The position numbers and the translations under genes were made by a program. The notes beneath the pieces are model-generated. The model searched no databases and was not told the DNA's origin. It saw nothing but the letters and a program-made list of their open reading frames with translations. DNA of 33,035 bases from JAFAZJ01 sp964437145 (GTDB lineage Bacteria; Pseudomonadota; Alphaproteobacteria; Reyranellales; Reyranellaceae): contig CAYTFW010000057.1 in the NCBI GenBank assembly GCA_964437145.1, positions 1-33,035 on the forward strand, in the 5' to 3' direction. Numbering within the stretch: the stretch's first letter is position 1; the number at the start of each line of letters is the position of its first letter. Positions 25,520 through 32,935 of this stretch are shown here, one piece after another.

Positions 25520-26149
25520 TTACCACTTCGGCATTGGACCTGGCGGCGCGAATGGCCGTTCCAGCGCGCGCTCTACCATCATCAGGCGGTCCTGACCGTA
25601 GAAGAGGTCGCCGTCGACGATGTAGGTCGGCGAGCCCGGCACGCCGTTGGCGATCGCCAGCTCGCTACATTGGCCGAACGCGCTCTGGATATCGGCTGAG
25701 CGCGCGGCGTCGAGGATCGCCTTGGCGTCGGCGCCGACGCCGCGTATCAGGCGCTCCATCACCTCGGCGCTGGAGAGGTCGCGATCGTCGCGCCACAGCG
25801 CGGTGAGCATGTCGACATGCAGGCGATCGACATCGGCGCCCGCAGCTTGCGCGGCGAGGATAACGCCGGCCGACAGCGTGCGGTCACCGAAATGATGCAC
25901 GGGATCGACCAGCGCGGGGATGCCGAGATACTCGCTCCAGCGTTCGATCTCGCGGCCGAACTGGTAGGCCTTGTGCGCGGTCGATCGCTTGTCGAACGGC
26001 AGGCTGCCGGCCGCCGGCACGACGCGCGACAGATCGACCGGGCGATGGATCAGCCGGCGGCCGAAGCGGCGCGCCAGATCGACGATCCGTTGCGCGCCGA
26101 AATACGCGTAGATCGAGCGGGTCGAGTAGTAATAGTCGATGGTCTTCAT
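25520..26149 (-). CDS. 2-hydroxychromene-2-carboxylate isomerase-like protein (DsbA/GST-kappa fold)
   Basis: A 209-residue thioredoxin-fold protein of the HCCA isomerase/GST-kappa group. The N-terminus IDYYYSTRSIYAYFGAQRI replaces the usual DFxSPYSYLA, with Ser at the glutathione-activating place. The helical insert is followed by the cis-Pro loop GVPGSPTYIVDGDLFYGQDRL near the C-terminus. True isomerases act in naphthalene degradation with glutathione, but none of the other naphthalene genes is present, so the name marks the fold and not the reaction. It sits between the carbamoyltransferase (21 bases) and the split decarboxylase (22 bases), which suggests a glutathione- or aldehyde-related role in that pathway. 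Confidence 0.88.
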   Translation of the reverse strand: MKTIDYYYSTRSIYAYFGAQRIVDLARRFGRRLIHRPVDLSRVVPAAGSLPFDKRSTAHKAYQFGREIERWSEYLGIPALVDPVHHFGDRTLSAGVILAAQAAGADVDRLHVDMLTALWRDDRDLSSAEVMERLIRGVGADAKAILDAARSADIQSAFGQCSELAIANGVPGSPTYIVDGDLFYGQDRLMMVERALERPFAPPGPMPKW

Positions 26150-26170
26150 CGGGCCGCACTATGGCACGTA

Positions 26171-27931
26171 TCAGCCCTTGCGCTCGATAAAGGTGTCGCC
26201 GAGCACCAGCACGTCCATCTTGGTGCGCAGGAAGCAATCGATCGCCTCCTCCGGCTTGCACACCACCGGCTCGTTCTCGTTGAAGCTGGTGTTGAGCACG
26301 ATCGGCACGCCGGTCTGGTCGCGCACGGTCGAGATCAGGCGGTGGTAGCGCGGGTTGGTGTGGGCGTCGACGGTCTGCAGCCGGCCCGAGCCGTCGACAT
26401 GGGTGACCGCCGGAATCTTCGGCCGCTGTTCCGGCTTGATGCGGAAGACCTGCATCATGAAGGGCACGTCGTCATCGGTCTCGAACCAGTCCTTCACCGC
26501 CTCGCGCAGGATCGAGGGCGCGAAGGGGCGGAACGATTCGCGGCGCTTGATCTTGAGGTTGAGGATGTCCTTCATGTCGGCGCGGCGCGGGTCGCCGAGG
26601 ATCGAGCGGTTGCCCAGCGCGCGCGGGCCCCACTCCATGCGGCCCTGGAACCAGCCGATCACCTTGCCCTCGCCGATCGCCGTCGCGGTGCGGCGGCAGA
26701 GTTCGGCCTCGTCGGCGATGATCTCGATCGCGCAGTGCGCGGCGTCGAACTCGGATTGCCGCGCGGCCACAGCGGCGGCGATCTCCTCGGGCTTCGCCGA
26801 CGGCCCCCAATAGGCGTGGTCCATCACGAAGTGACGCTTGGCACCGCTGCTCTCGGGCAGGCCGTGCCAGACCTGGAAGGCCGCGCCGATCGCGCCGCCG
26901 GCGTCGCCGCCGGCCGACTGGATGTAGCAGCGCTTGAACGGCGAGCGCTCGTAGACCTTGCCGTTGGCGACGGAGTTGTAGGCGCAGCCGCCCGACAGCA
27001 CGACGGCGTCGCACCGGTAGCGCTTGTGCAGCGCGCCCAGCAGGTTGAAGAACGCCTCCTCGTACATCGCCTGGGCCGAGCGGGCGAGGTCCTTGTGGCG
27101 CTGCTCCAGCGGCTCGTCCTTGCCGCGCGCCGGACCCAGCAGCTCGACCATGGCCTGGGACCAGATGCGCCCGCCCGAGGGCGTGCCGTCGCGCACCTCG
27201 TATTTCGAGCCTTCCTTGGCGTGCGTGTAGTAGCGCAGGTCGAGCTCGAAGGAGCCGTCGTCCTTGAGCTTCACCAGCTGGCGCATCTGCTCCAGGTACT
27301 TGGGCTCGCCGTAGGGCGCGAGGCCCATGACCTTGTACTCGTCGCCGTAGTTCGGGAAGCCGATGAACTGGGTGATGCCCTCGTAGAAGATGCCCAGCGA
27401 GTTGGGGAAGTGCACGCGGCCATCGATCCGCAGCCGGTCGCCCTCGCCCATGCCCCAGGCGGCGCTGGCGAAGTCGCCGAAACCGTCGACCGACACCGCC
27501 ACCGCGCGCTCGAAGGGCGAGACGTAGAAGGTCGAGGCGAGATGGCAGAGGTGATGCTCGACGGCATGCACCGCGCCGCTGAACCTCGCCTCGGGCACAT
27601 GCGCGGCGAGCTGCTCGGCGACGTCGTCCCACTGCCGGCGGTTGCGCACCCGGCTCATGATCAGATCGAGGCTGGGGCGCTTGGTGACAACGTAGCCGAC
27701 CTTGCGCCAGAAGCTCGCGCGGCTGTCGCGGTTGATCGCGACGTGGCCGACCTGGTCGAGGGTGATGTCTGCTTCTTTCAGACAATATCTGATGGCCTCG
27801 CTGGGGAAGCCGCCCCAGTGTTTCGCTCTGCGGAATCTTTCTTCCTCGGCGGCGGCGACCAACGCGCCGTCCTTCACCAGGCAGGCGGCCGAGTCGGCGT
27901 GGAAGGCGTTGAGGCCCAGGATGTAGGTCAT
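26171..27931 (-). CDS. Carbamoyltransferase, NodU/CmcH family
   Basis: A 586-residue O-carbamoyltransferase that makes carbamoyl-adenylate from carbamoyl phosphate and ATP and moves the carbamoyl group to a hydroxyl, usually of a sugar. The Kae1-like N-terminal domain starts MTYILGLNAFHADSAACLVK (His11), has HHLCHLAS (His126, 127, 130) and SVDGFGD from residue 147. The C-terminal part contains SGGCAYNSVANGK, GWFQGRMEWGPRALGNRSIL and LNTSFNENEPVV. Relatives decorate Nod factors, antibiotics and polysaccharides. ATG 27931 overlaps the GT2 stop (ATGA), so it is coupled to the glycosyltransferase and likely decorates the same glycan. Confidence 0.95.
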   Translation of the reverse strand: MTYILGLNAFHADSAACLVKDGALVAAAEEERFRRAKHWGGFPSEAIRYCLKEADITLDQVGHVAINRDSRASFWRKVGYVVTKRPSLDLIMSRVRNRRQWDDVAEQLAAHVPEARFSGAVHAVEHHLCHLASTFYVSPFERAVAVSVDGFGDFASAAWGMGEGDRLRIDGRVHFPNSLGIFYEGITQFIGFPNYGDEYKVMGLAPYGEPKYLEQMRQLVKLKDDGSFELDLRYYTHAKEGSKYEVRDGTPSGGRIWSQAMVELLGPARGKDEPLEQRHKDLARSAQAMYEEAFFNLLGALHKRYRCDAVVLSGGCAYNSVANGKVYERSPFKRCYIQSAGGDAGGAIGAAFQVWHGLPESSGAKRHFVMDHAYWGPSAKPEEIAAAVAARQSEFDAAHCAIEIIADEAELCRRTATAIGEGKVIGWFQGRMEWGPRALGNRSILGDPRRADMKDILNLKIKRRESFRPFAPSILREAVKDWFETDDDVPFMMQVFRIKPEQRPKIPAVTHVDGSGRLQTVDAHTNPRYHRLISTVRDQTGVPIVLNTSFNENEPVVCKPEEAIDCFLRTKMDVLVLGDTFIERKG

Positions 27932-28698
27932 TTCTTGAGGTCGCGCTGCAGCAGGAGCATCGAGAGGATCAGGTCGGCGGTGGCGCGCTGGCAGGCGTAA
28001 AAGAGTCCGGCTTTGCCGTCGAGCAGCAGGCCGCGCACCAGCAGGCAATAGAGGAACACGAACGGCGGCCCCAGCACGCGGGTCAGCCGTAGCCGATCGC
28101 CCCAGGACAGCTGGCCCCACGGCGTCGTGGTCAGCTTGTCGACCTCGCGCCGCTGGTAGCGGTACTGAGAGAGCAGCCAGCGCTCGAGACTCTTGCGATC
28201 GTCATGGTCGATGCGCCCGCGCAGGATCGGCACCGTGCCGGAGACATGCGCCTTCTCGGTGTGACCGTCCTGCACGAACCGCACGCGGTCACGGCGGAAC
28301 ACAGTGGGCAGCGGCGGGTAGAGCGAGCCGCGCAGCTTGCGGCCATCGACGCAATAGTCGAAGGCCGTGCGGTAGCCACCGACATCGTCGCTTGGGCGGA
28401 GCGCGGCGATCTCCTCGATGGTGGCCTGGGGCACGATATAGTCGGCGTCGAGCCGCAGCACCCAGGGCGTGGCGATGCCGGTCTCCTGCACCGCATAGGT
28501 CCATTGCCGTTCGTGGCTGTCGAACGGCCGGGTGAGCCAGCGGACATTGGGGTAGCGCGCCGCGATCGCCGCCGTCTCGTCGTCGCTGCCGCTGTCGACG
28601 ACGACGATCTCGCGCGCCCAGCCCAGCCGATCGAGGTTGCGCCCGATGTTCGGCGCCTCGTTCCAGGTCAGGATCACCGGCGTGATCTGGTCCAGCAT
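27928..28698 (-). CDS. Glycosyltransferase family 2 protein (WaaE/LgtF-like)
   Basis: A 256-residue GT-A glycosyltransferase. The start MLDQITPVILTWNEAPNIGR at ATG 28698 is preferred because the inferred transcription start (near 28716) lies downstream of the alternative TTG 28722. The nucleotide-sugar motif is IVVVDSGSDDET (residues 31-42), and the metal-binding DxD is Asp84-x-Asp86 in LRLDADYIVP. The C-terminal third contains hydrophobic stretches (VLGPPFVFLYCLLVRGLLL), suggesting membrane association as in the WaaE group. No good Shine-Dalgarno is seen. It leads a same-strand run with the carbamoyltransferase, the HCCA-like protein and the split decarboxylase. Confidence 0.9.
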   Translation of the reverse strand: MLDQITPVILTWNEAPNIGRNLDRLGWAREIVVVDSGSDDETAAIAARYPNVRWLTRPFDSHERQWTYAVQETGIATPWVLRLDADYIVPQATIEEIAALRPSDDVGGYRTAFDYCVDGRKLRGSLYPPLPTVFRRDRVRFVQDGHTEKAHVSGTVPILRGRIDHDDRKSLERWLLSQYRYQRREVDKLTTTPWGQLSWGDRLRLTRVLGPPFVFLYCLLVRGLLLDGKAGLFYACQRATADLILSMLLLQRDLKK

Positions 28699-28722
28699 GG
28701 TCAATTTAATAGATCGTCGCAA

Positions 28723-28750
28723 ATTACTGAAATAACGCCACTTTCGTCAA
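28723..28750 (-). promoter_or_regulatory. Putative promoter of the GT2-carbamoyltransferase operon in an AT-rich island
   Basis: On the minus strand TTGACG (28745-28750, five of six matches) is followed after 16 bases by AGTAAT (28723-28728, four of six), giving a start near 28716 and a short leader before ATG 28698. It sits in the 87-base AT-rich gap between the methyltransferase stop and the GT2 start. Confidence 0.45.
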
Positions 28751-28785
28751 ATTTCTTAGATCATGCTATAATTCAAATCGCGCCG

Positions 28786-29607
28786 TCAGGCCAGCGATTT
28801 TCCGGCCATCCTGTAGCAGTAGACACACTGGCCATCGACGATCCAGTCGAACGGGCGCGCGGCCAGCGCCGCGAAGGCCACCTTGCCCGCCCCATCGCCC
28901 GGCGTCGCCCAGTCGCTGGGCATGAAGATCACGTGGTGGGTCTTGTCGAGCCACTCCAAGCCGCTGCGGAACACCGCCTTCTCGGCCCCCTCGATGATGA
29001 GCTTCACCGCCAGCAGCTCGCTGGCGCCGGCCTGTGCCATCAGCTGGTTGATGGTGACGGTCGGCACCGCAAGGCCCTCGCCGCCCACCACGCCACGCGC
29101 CTCGCCGACCCGCACCCCCCAGGGCTCGAAGCCCTCGCGGCGCAGGGACAGCGTGGTGGCATGGTCCCACAGCCCTGCCTGAATCGGCACGATATTGGGC
29201 CAGGCCGCTGTGTTGCGCTGGATCATCGCGAAATTGGCGGGATCCGGCTCGACGGCGAAGATCGTCGCCTCGGGATAGTCGCGCGCCAGCCACAGGCTCG
29301 ACAGGCCGATATAGGCGCCGCCATCGACCACGGCGCAGGGCTGCGGCGCCGCCCGCGCATAGGCTCGCAGCGCGCGAAATTGAGGAAATCGGCGCTGATC
29401 GAGCTCGCCACGCAGGAAGACCTGCTCGAAACTGGCGATGTCGGTGGTACCGGCGCGCAACCAGATCGGGTGATCGAAGCCGGGGACGCGCACAGCGCGC
29501 AAGCCCGCGCCCGGGACGGCCAACGCCCACCACGCTTTCAGCCCTGCGCCCAGGCCGAACCGGTCGACCGCCCGATAGAGCAGCCGGAGCCCGTTCCTCA
29601 GTCCCAT
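28786..29607 (-). CDS. FkbM family methyltransferase
   Basis: A 273-residue SAM-dependent O-methyltransferase of the FkbM group. The SAM-binding motif I is VVDGGAYIGLSSLWLA (residues 94-109), with the acidic motif II residue Glu120 in FAVEPDPANF. The family's KIDIEGAE motif reads KLIIEGAE here (Lys202, residues 204-209), so the first Asp is replaced by Ile. FkbM enzymes methylate sugar hydroxyls in polysaccharides and macrolides; this one probably decorates the glycan of the locus. ATG 29607 (MGLRNGLRLLYR) is preceded by GGTGG. It is transcribed away from the phosphoglycosyltransferase gene across a 231-base divergent gap. Confidence 0.88.
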   Translation of the reverse strand: MGLRNGLRLLYRAVDRFGLGAGLKAWWALAVPGAGLRAVRVPGFDHPIWLRAGTTDIASFEQVFLRGELDQRRFPQFRALRAYARAAPQPCAVVDGGAYIGLSSLWLARDYPEATIFAVEPDPANFAMIQRNTAAWPNIVPIQAGLWDHATTLSLRREGFEPWGVRVGEARGVVGGEGLAVPTVTINQLMAQAGASELLAVKLIIEGAEKAVFRSGLEWLDKTHHVIFMPSDWATPGDGAGKVAFAALAARPFDWIVDGQCVYCYRMAGKSLA

Positions 29608-29644
29608 CTGAATTCCACCATCGCCGGTATTATGTTGATTCTGC

Positions 29645-29674
29645 TTGAAAAAGACAGATATTTAAAGGTATACT
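29645..29674 (+). promoter_or_regulatory. Putative promoter of the phosphoglycosyltransferase gene
   Basis: TTGAAA (29645-29650) is followed after 18 bases by TATACT (29669-29674). Each hexamer matches five of six consensus positions. Transcription would start near 29681, leaving a 5' leader of about 158 bases before ATG 29839. No riboswitch fold is recognised in that leader. Confidence 0.5.
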
Positions 29675-29838
29675 GCAGGATGTTCATGATGGCCGGTAAC
29701 GGTCGCTGTGGATGGTGATTGTTGGACCGCGCGCCTGGACCATTTCACAATACAGGATACATATCGCGGTCTTCATAGTCGGTGCCGGTTGACGGTGTCG
29801 GTCAGTCATTAAGAGGCCTCCCGTACGGCGGGGATGAT

Positions 29839-31257
29839 ATGGACAAGTCCAGGGCATATTCCGAGACCAAGCTTCTGTGGCTCACCCGGATCGCCGACAT
29901 CCTCGCGCCGGCTTTGGTCGGCTGGGTCGCGATCGCGGCCTGGCTGCCGCAGCATTTCAACCTGTTCGCCGATCAGTACTTCCTCGCCATGGCGGCCAGC
30001 TCGCTGCTGGTGGCCAACGTCTTCCACGCGCTGAACCTCTACTCGATCCGCGGCCTGTCCAGCGTGCCGCGCCAGATCGGCCGGGTCACGGTGGCCTGGA
30101 CCGGCGTGCTCGCCTTGCTGATCGCCACGGCGTTCGTCACCAAGGTTTCGGCCAACTTTCCGCGTGGCTGGGCCATCCTCTGGTATGTCTGGACCCTGGG
30201 TGGCTTCATCGCCGTGCGTTTCGTCGCCGCCGGCGTGATCGCCCGCTGGATGGAGTCCGGCAGGCTGACCCGCGACATCGCCGTGGTCGGCGCCGGCCCG
30301 CATGGCCGCCGGCTGATCCAGCATCTGCTCGAGGCCGGGGACACCGACTACCGCATCGTCGGCGTCTTCGACGACCGCGCCCAGCGCGAGATGGAGCCGA
30401 TCGAGGGCGTGCCGGTGCGCGGCACGGTCGACGACCTGATCGAGTACGCCCGTGGGCACCATGTCGATCAGATCGTCGTGGCGCTGCCCTGGGCGGCCGA
30501 GCTGCGCGTCATGGGCATCCTCAAGAGGCTGTGGGAGCTGCCGATCGACATCCGATTGGCGCCCGACATGATCGGCTTCCGGCTGGCGCACTGCTCCTAC
30601 AGCGAGCTCGGCAACGTGCCGGTGCTCAACGTCTTCGACAAGCCGCTGTCGGAAGACAAGCTGCTGCTCAAGCGCATCGAGGACATCGGTCTGGCGTTGC
30701 TGCTGCTGCTGGCCTTCTCGCCGGTCATGCTGGCGACCGCGATCGCCATCAGGCTCGACAGCCGCGGGCCGATCCTGTTCCGCCAGACGCGCTACGGCTT
30801 CAACAATCAGCGCATCCAGGTCTGGAAGTTCCGCTCGATGTACGCCGACGATTGCCGCGACATCGCGCCGGTCCAGGTCGGCCGCGACGACCCGCGCATC
30901 ACGCGCGTCGGCCGTTTCATCCGCCGCACCTCGATCGACGAGCTGCCGCAGCTTTTCAACGTGCTGGGCGGCAGCATGTCGATGGTCGGCCCGCGCCCGC
31001 ACCCGATCGACACCAAGGCCGAAAACGTGCTGTTCGAGGAGGCCGTCGCCGAGTACGCCGCGCGCCATCGCGTCAAGCCCGGCCTGACCGGCTGGGCCCA
31101 GGTCAATGGCTGGCGCGGCGAGACCGACACGATCGAGAAGATCCGCCGGCGCGTCGATCACGACCTCTACTACATCGAGAACTGGTCGTTGCTGCTCGAC
31201 ATCAAGATCGTGCTGATGACCATCGTCACGGTGCTGCGCGGCAAGAACGCGTATTGA
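29839..31257 (+). CDS. Undecaprenyl-phosphate glucose phosphotransferase, WcaJ/GumD type
   Basis: A 472-residue polyprenyl-phosphate hexose-1-phosphate transferase that starts glycan repeat-unit assembly by moving a sugar phosphate (usually glucose-1-phosphate) from UDP-sugar to undecaprenyl phosphate. N-terminal: four membrane segments (about residues 15-135), then a Rossmann-like domain (IAVVGAGPHGRRLIQHL). C-terminal catalytic domain: KRIEDIGLALLLLLAFSPVML membrane helix, GPILFRQTRYGFNNQRIQVW, KFRSMYADD, RVGRFIRRTSIDELPQLFNV, SMVGPRPH and VKPGLTGWAQVNGWRG. All catalytic-core motifs of the WcaJ family are intact. ATG 29839 is chosen to start just before the membrane segments; an upstream GTG (29782) is possible. 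Confidence 0.95.
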   Translation: MDKSRAYSETKLLWLTRIADILAPALVGWVAIAAWLPQHFNLFADQYFLAMAASSLLVANVFHALNLYSIRGLSSVPRQIGRVTVAWTGVLALLIATAFVTKVSANFPRGWAILWYVWTLGGFIAVRFVAAGVIARWMESGRLTRDIAVVGAGPHGRRLIQHLLEAGDTDYRIVGVFDDRAQREMEPIEGVPVRGTVDDLIEYARGHHVDQIVVALPWAAELRVMGILKRLWELPIDIRLAPDMIGFRLAHCSYSELGNVPVLNVFDKPLSEDKLLLKRIEDIGLALLLLLAFSPVMLATAIAIRLDSRGPILFRQTRYGFNNQRIQVWKFRSMYADDCRDIAPVQVGRDDPRITRVGRFIRRTSIDELPQLFNVLGGSMSMVGPRPHPIDTKAENVLFEEAVAEYAARHRVKPGLTGWAQVNGWRGETDTIEKIRRRVDHDLYYIENWSLLLDIKIVLMTIVTVLRGKNAY

Positions 31258-31268
31258 AACGACCACCT

Positions 31269-31548
31269 CGTCATTCCGAGCGAAGCGAGGAATCTCCCGG
31301 GGACGAGTAGGACTGTCGCATATGGAATCTTGTTTACCTTCCCCCGGAGGGGGAAGGTGGCGCGCGAAGCGCGACGGATGGGGGATGTTTCAACACTCGC
31401 GGTGTCCGTCTTCGACATCCCCCATCCGCCCTTCGGGCACCTTCCCCCTCCGGGGGAAGGTAAAACCAAGTCAAACCCGCCAAATGCGATCACCTCGCAG
31501 GGCTGCGGAGTGGTCGCGGGGAGATTCCTCGCTTCGCTCGGAATGACG
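31269..31548. repeat. Inverted-repeat element, copy 4, with its loop enlarged by a second element
   Basis: Arms 31269-31298 and 31519-31548 are perfectly complementary over 30 bases, start CGTCATTCCGAGCGAAGCG, and belong to the family of the three copies at 18083, 19410 and 22440. Instead of a 7-19 base loop, 220 bases separate the arms. These contain the nested element at 31333-31464 plus the ten-base pair TCGCATATGG (31316-31325) and its 9-of-10 partner at 31480-31489. The right arm ends 14 bases before the next start codon. Confidence 0.95.
31333..31464. repeat. Nested palindromic element with covarying inner hairpins
   Basis: Left arm 31333-31388 and right arm 31415-31464 are inverted copies. 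Each contains its own palindrome (ACCTTCCCCCGGAGGGGGAA and its completion), then a small hairpin, then GGATGGGGGATGT. The small hairpins differ: CGCGC-GAA-GCGCG in the left arm (31361-31373) against GCCC-GAA-GGGC in the right (31428-31438, read on the minus strand). Pairing and the GAA loop are kept while the bases change. The loop 31389-31414 has a further short hairpin, ACAC...GTGT. A dispersed-repeat origin seems likely. Confidence 0.95.
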
Positions 31549-31562
31549 GCTAGGTTTCACGC

Positions 31563-32765
31563 ATGCGCATCCTGCTGCACGACAATTCCGGCCATCCCTT
31601 CCAGGTCCAGCTCGCGCGCGAGCTGGCGCGGCGCGGCCATGTCGTGCGCCATCTCTTCAACGCCCGCTTCCAGACGCCACGTGGCTCGCTCACGCAGTTG
31701 CCCGGCGACCCCACGACATTCGAGGTCGCCGCCATCGATCCCGGCCGGCCGATGGCGAAGTACGATTACTTCACCCGCTTTCGTCAGGAACGCGCCTATG
31801 GCCGGCTGCTCGAGCGCGAGCTCGGCGCCTTCCAGCCCGACGTCGCCCTGCTCAGCAACACACCGCCCGATTCGCTGCTGGCGCCGCAGCGCTGGTGCCG
31901 CGCCAACCGCCGCGGCTTCGTCTTCTGGGTGCAGGACATCTACGCCGAAGCGATCGCGCGGCTGGTCGCGCCCAAGCTCGGCCCGTTGGGCGCGCCCGTG
32001 GTCTGGCACTACCGGCGCCTCGAAGCCGGTCTGCTGCGCCGCAGCGACCAGGTCGTCGCCATTACCGACGATTTCCGCCCTCTGCTGCGCGACTGGCGCG
32101 TTGACGAGCGGCGCGTCTCGACCGTCGAGAACTGGGCGCCACTGGAGGAGCTGCCGCCACGCGCGCGCGACAACGACTTCGCGCGTCAGCATGGCCTGAA
32201 CGACAAGCTCGTCTTCATGTACTCGGGGACCCTGGGGCTGAAGCACAATCCCGGCCTGCTGTTGGGCATCGCCGAGCGTTATCGCGACGATCCCCATGTG
32301 CGCGTCGTGGTGGTCTCCGAAGGGCTGGGCGCGAGCTGGCTGACCGAGCGCAAGCAGGCGGAACGGCTCGACAATCTGCTGCTGCTGCCGTTCCAGCCGT
32401 TCTCGCGCATGCCCGACATGCTGGCGTCCGCCGACGTGCTGATGGCGATCCTCGAGCCCGAGGCCGGCGTCTACTCGGTGCCATCCAAGGTCCTGACCTA
32501 TCTCTGCGCCGGCCGCCCGCTGCTGGCGGCGATGCCGTCCGAGAACCTCGCCGCGCGCACCATCGCCGGCCAGGACGCCGGCCTCGTGGTCGCGCCTGAC
32601 GATGCCGAGGGCTTCGCCGGCGCCGCGTCACGCCTGCATGACGACCCGGCGGTCCGAACCACTATGGGTTGCAATGCCCGGCGCTATGCCGAAGCTACCT
32701 TCGATATCCATAGAATTGGCGACCGGTTCGAGGCGATCCTCACGAAAGCCAGTCACCTGCAATGA
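31563..32765 (+). CDS. Glycosyltransferase, WbuB/WcaI-like (GT4)
   Basis: A 400-residue GT-B glycosyltransferase. The N-terminal MRILLHDNSGHPFQVQLARELARRGH and LLSNTPPDSLLAP, followed by FWVQDIYAEAIARLV, are typical of the WbuB/WcaI group of surface-polysaccharide enzymes. The donor domain holds KLVFMYSGTLGLKHNPGLLL, VVVVSEGLG and VYSVPSKVLTYLCAGRPLLA. ATG 31563 has no good Shine-Dalgarno; the right arm of a long inverted repeat ends 14 bases upstream. Expression may therefore depend on read-through from the phosphoglycosyltransferase gene, past a 280-base folded region. The acceptor is unknown. Confidence 0.93.
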   Translation: MRILLHDNSGHPFQVQLARELARRGHVVRHLFNARFQTPRGSLTQLPGDPTTFEVAAIDPGRPMAKYDYFTRFRQERAYGRLLERELGAFQPDVALLSNTPPDSLLAPQRWCRANRRGFVFWVQDIYAEAIARLVAPKLGPLGAPVVWHYRRLEAGLLRRSDQVVAITDDFRPLLRDWRVDERRVSTVENWAPLEELPPRARDNDFARQHGLNDKLVFMYSGTLGLKHNPGLLLGIAERYRDDPHVRVVVVSEGLGASWLTERKQAERLDNLLLLPFQPFSRMPDMLASADVLMAILEPEAGVYSVPSKVLTYLCAGRPLLAAMPSENLAARTIAGQDAGLVVAPDDAEGFAGAASRLHDDPAVRTTMGCNARRYAEATFDIHRIGDRFEAILTKASHLQ

Positions 32766-32891
32766 ACGCAGGGCATGGCAAGACTAAATACTGTGCTTCG
32801 GCGCCCAATAGCCTACTAGATATGTGAGTTCACGTCTTTGTCAAAATTAAGCAACACCTCATAAACTTCTCGCAAAGCTCTGGAAAATTTA

Positions 32892-32897
32892 TATAAT
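32892..32897 (+). promoter_or_regulatory. Consensus -10 hexamer upstream of the epimerase gene
   Basis: A perfect TATAAT at 32892-32897 lies about 39 bases before the ATG at 32936. The -35 at the right spacing (TTCTCG, 32868-32873, 18 bases) is poor. A separate TTGTCA (32838-32843) with CATAAA 16 bases downstream is an alternative. The segment 32785-32935 is AT-rich. Confidence 0.4.
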
Positions 32898-32935
32898 CAC
32901 TACCAATTTAATGCATGAATTTACGGGTGTTTGTG

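Noticed and set aside
25817..28000. Long + strand open frame antisense to the carbamoyltransferase and neighbours
   Set aside because: Same GC-driven shadow effect. The carbamoyltransferase motifs and ATGA junctions support the minus strand.
28767..28772. Consensus TATAAT on the + strand upstream of 28786
   Set aside because: Downstream on that strand is only the 3' end of a minus-strand gene, and no + strand gene follows. It is kept only as part of the AT-rich island.
29675..29838. Riboswitch or structured leader before the phosphoglycosyltransferase gene
   Set aside because: The leader is long enough, but I recognise no conserved riboswitch core and no terminator-like stem with a U-run.
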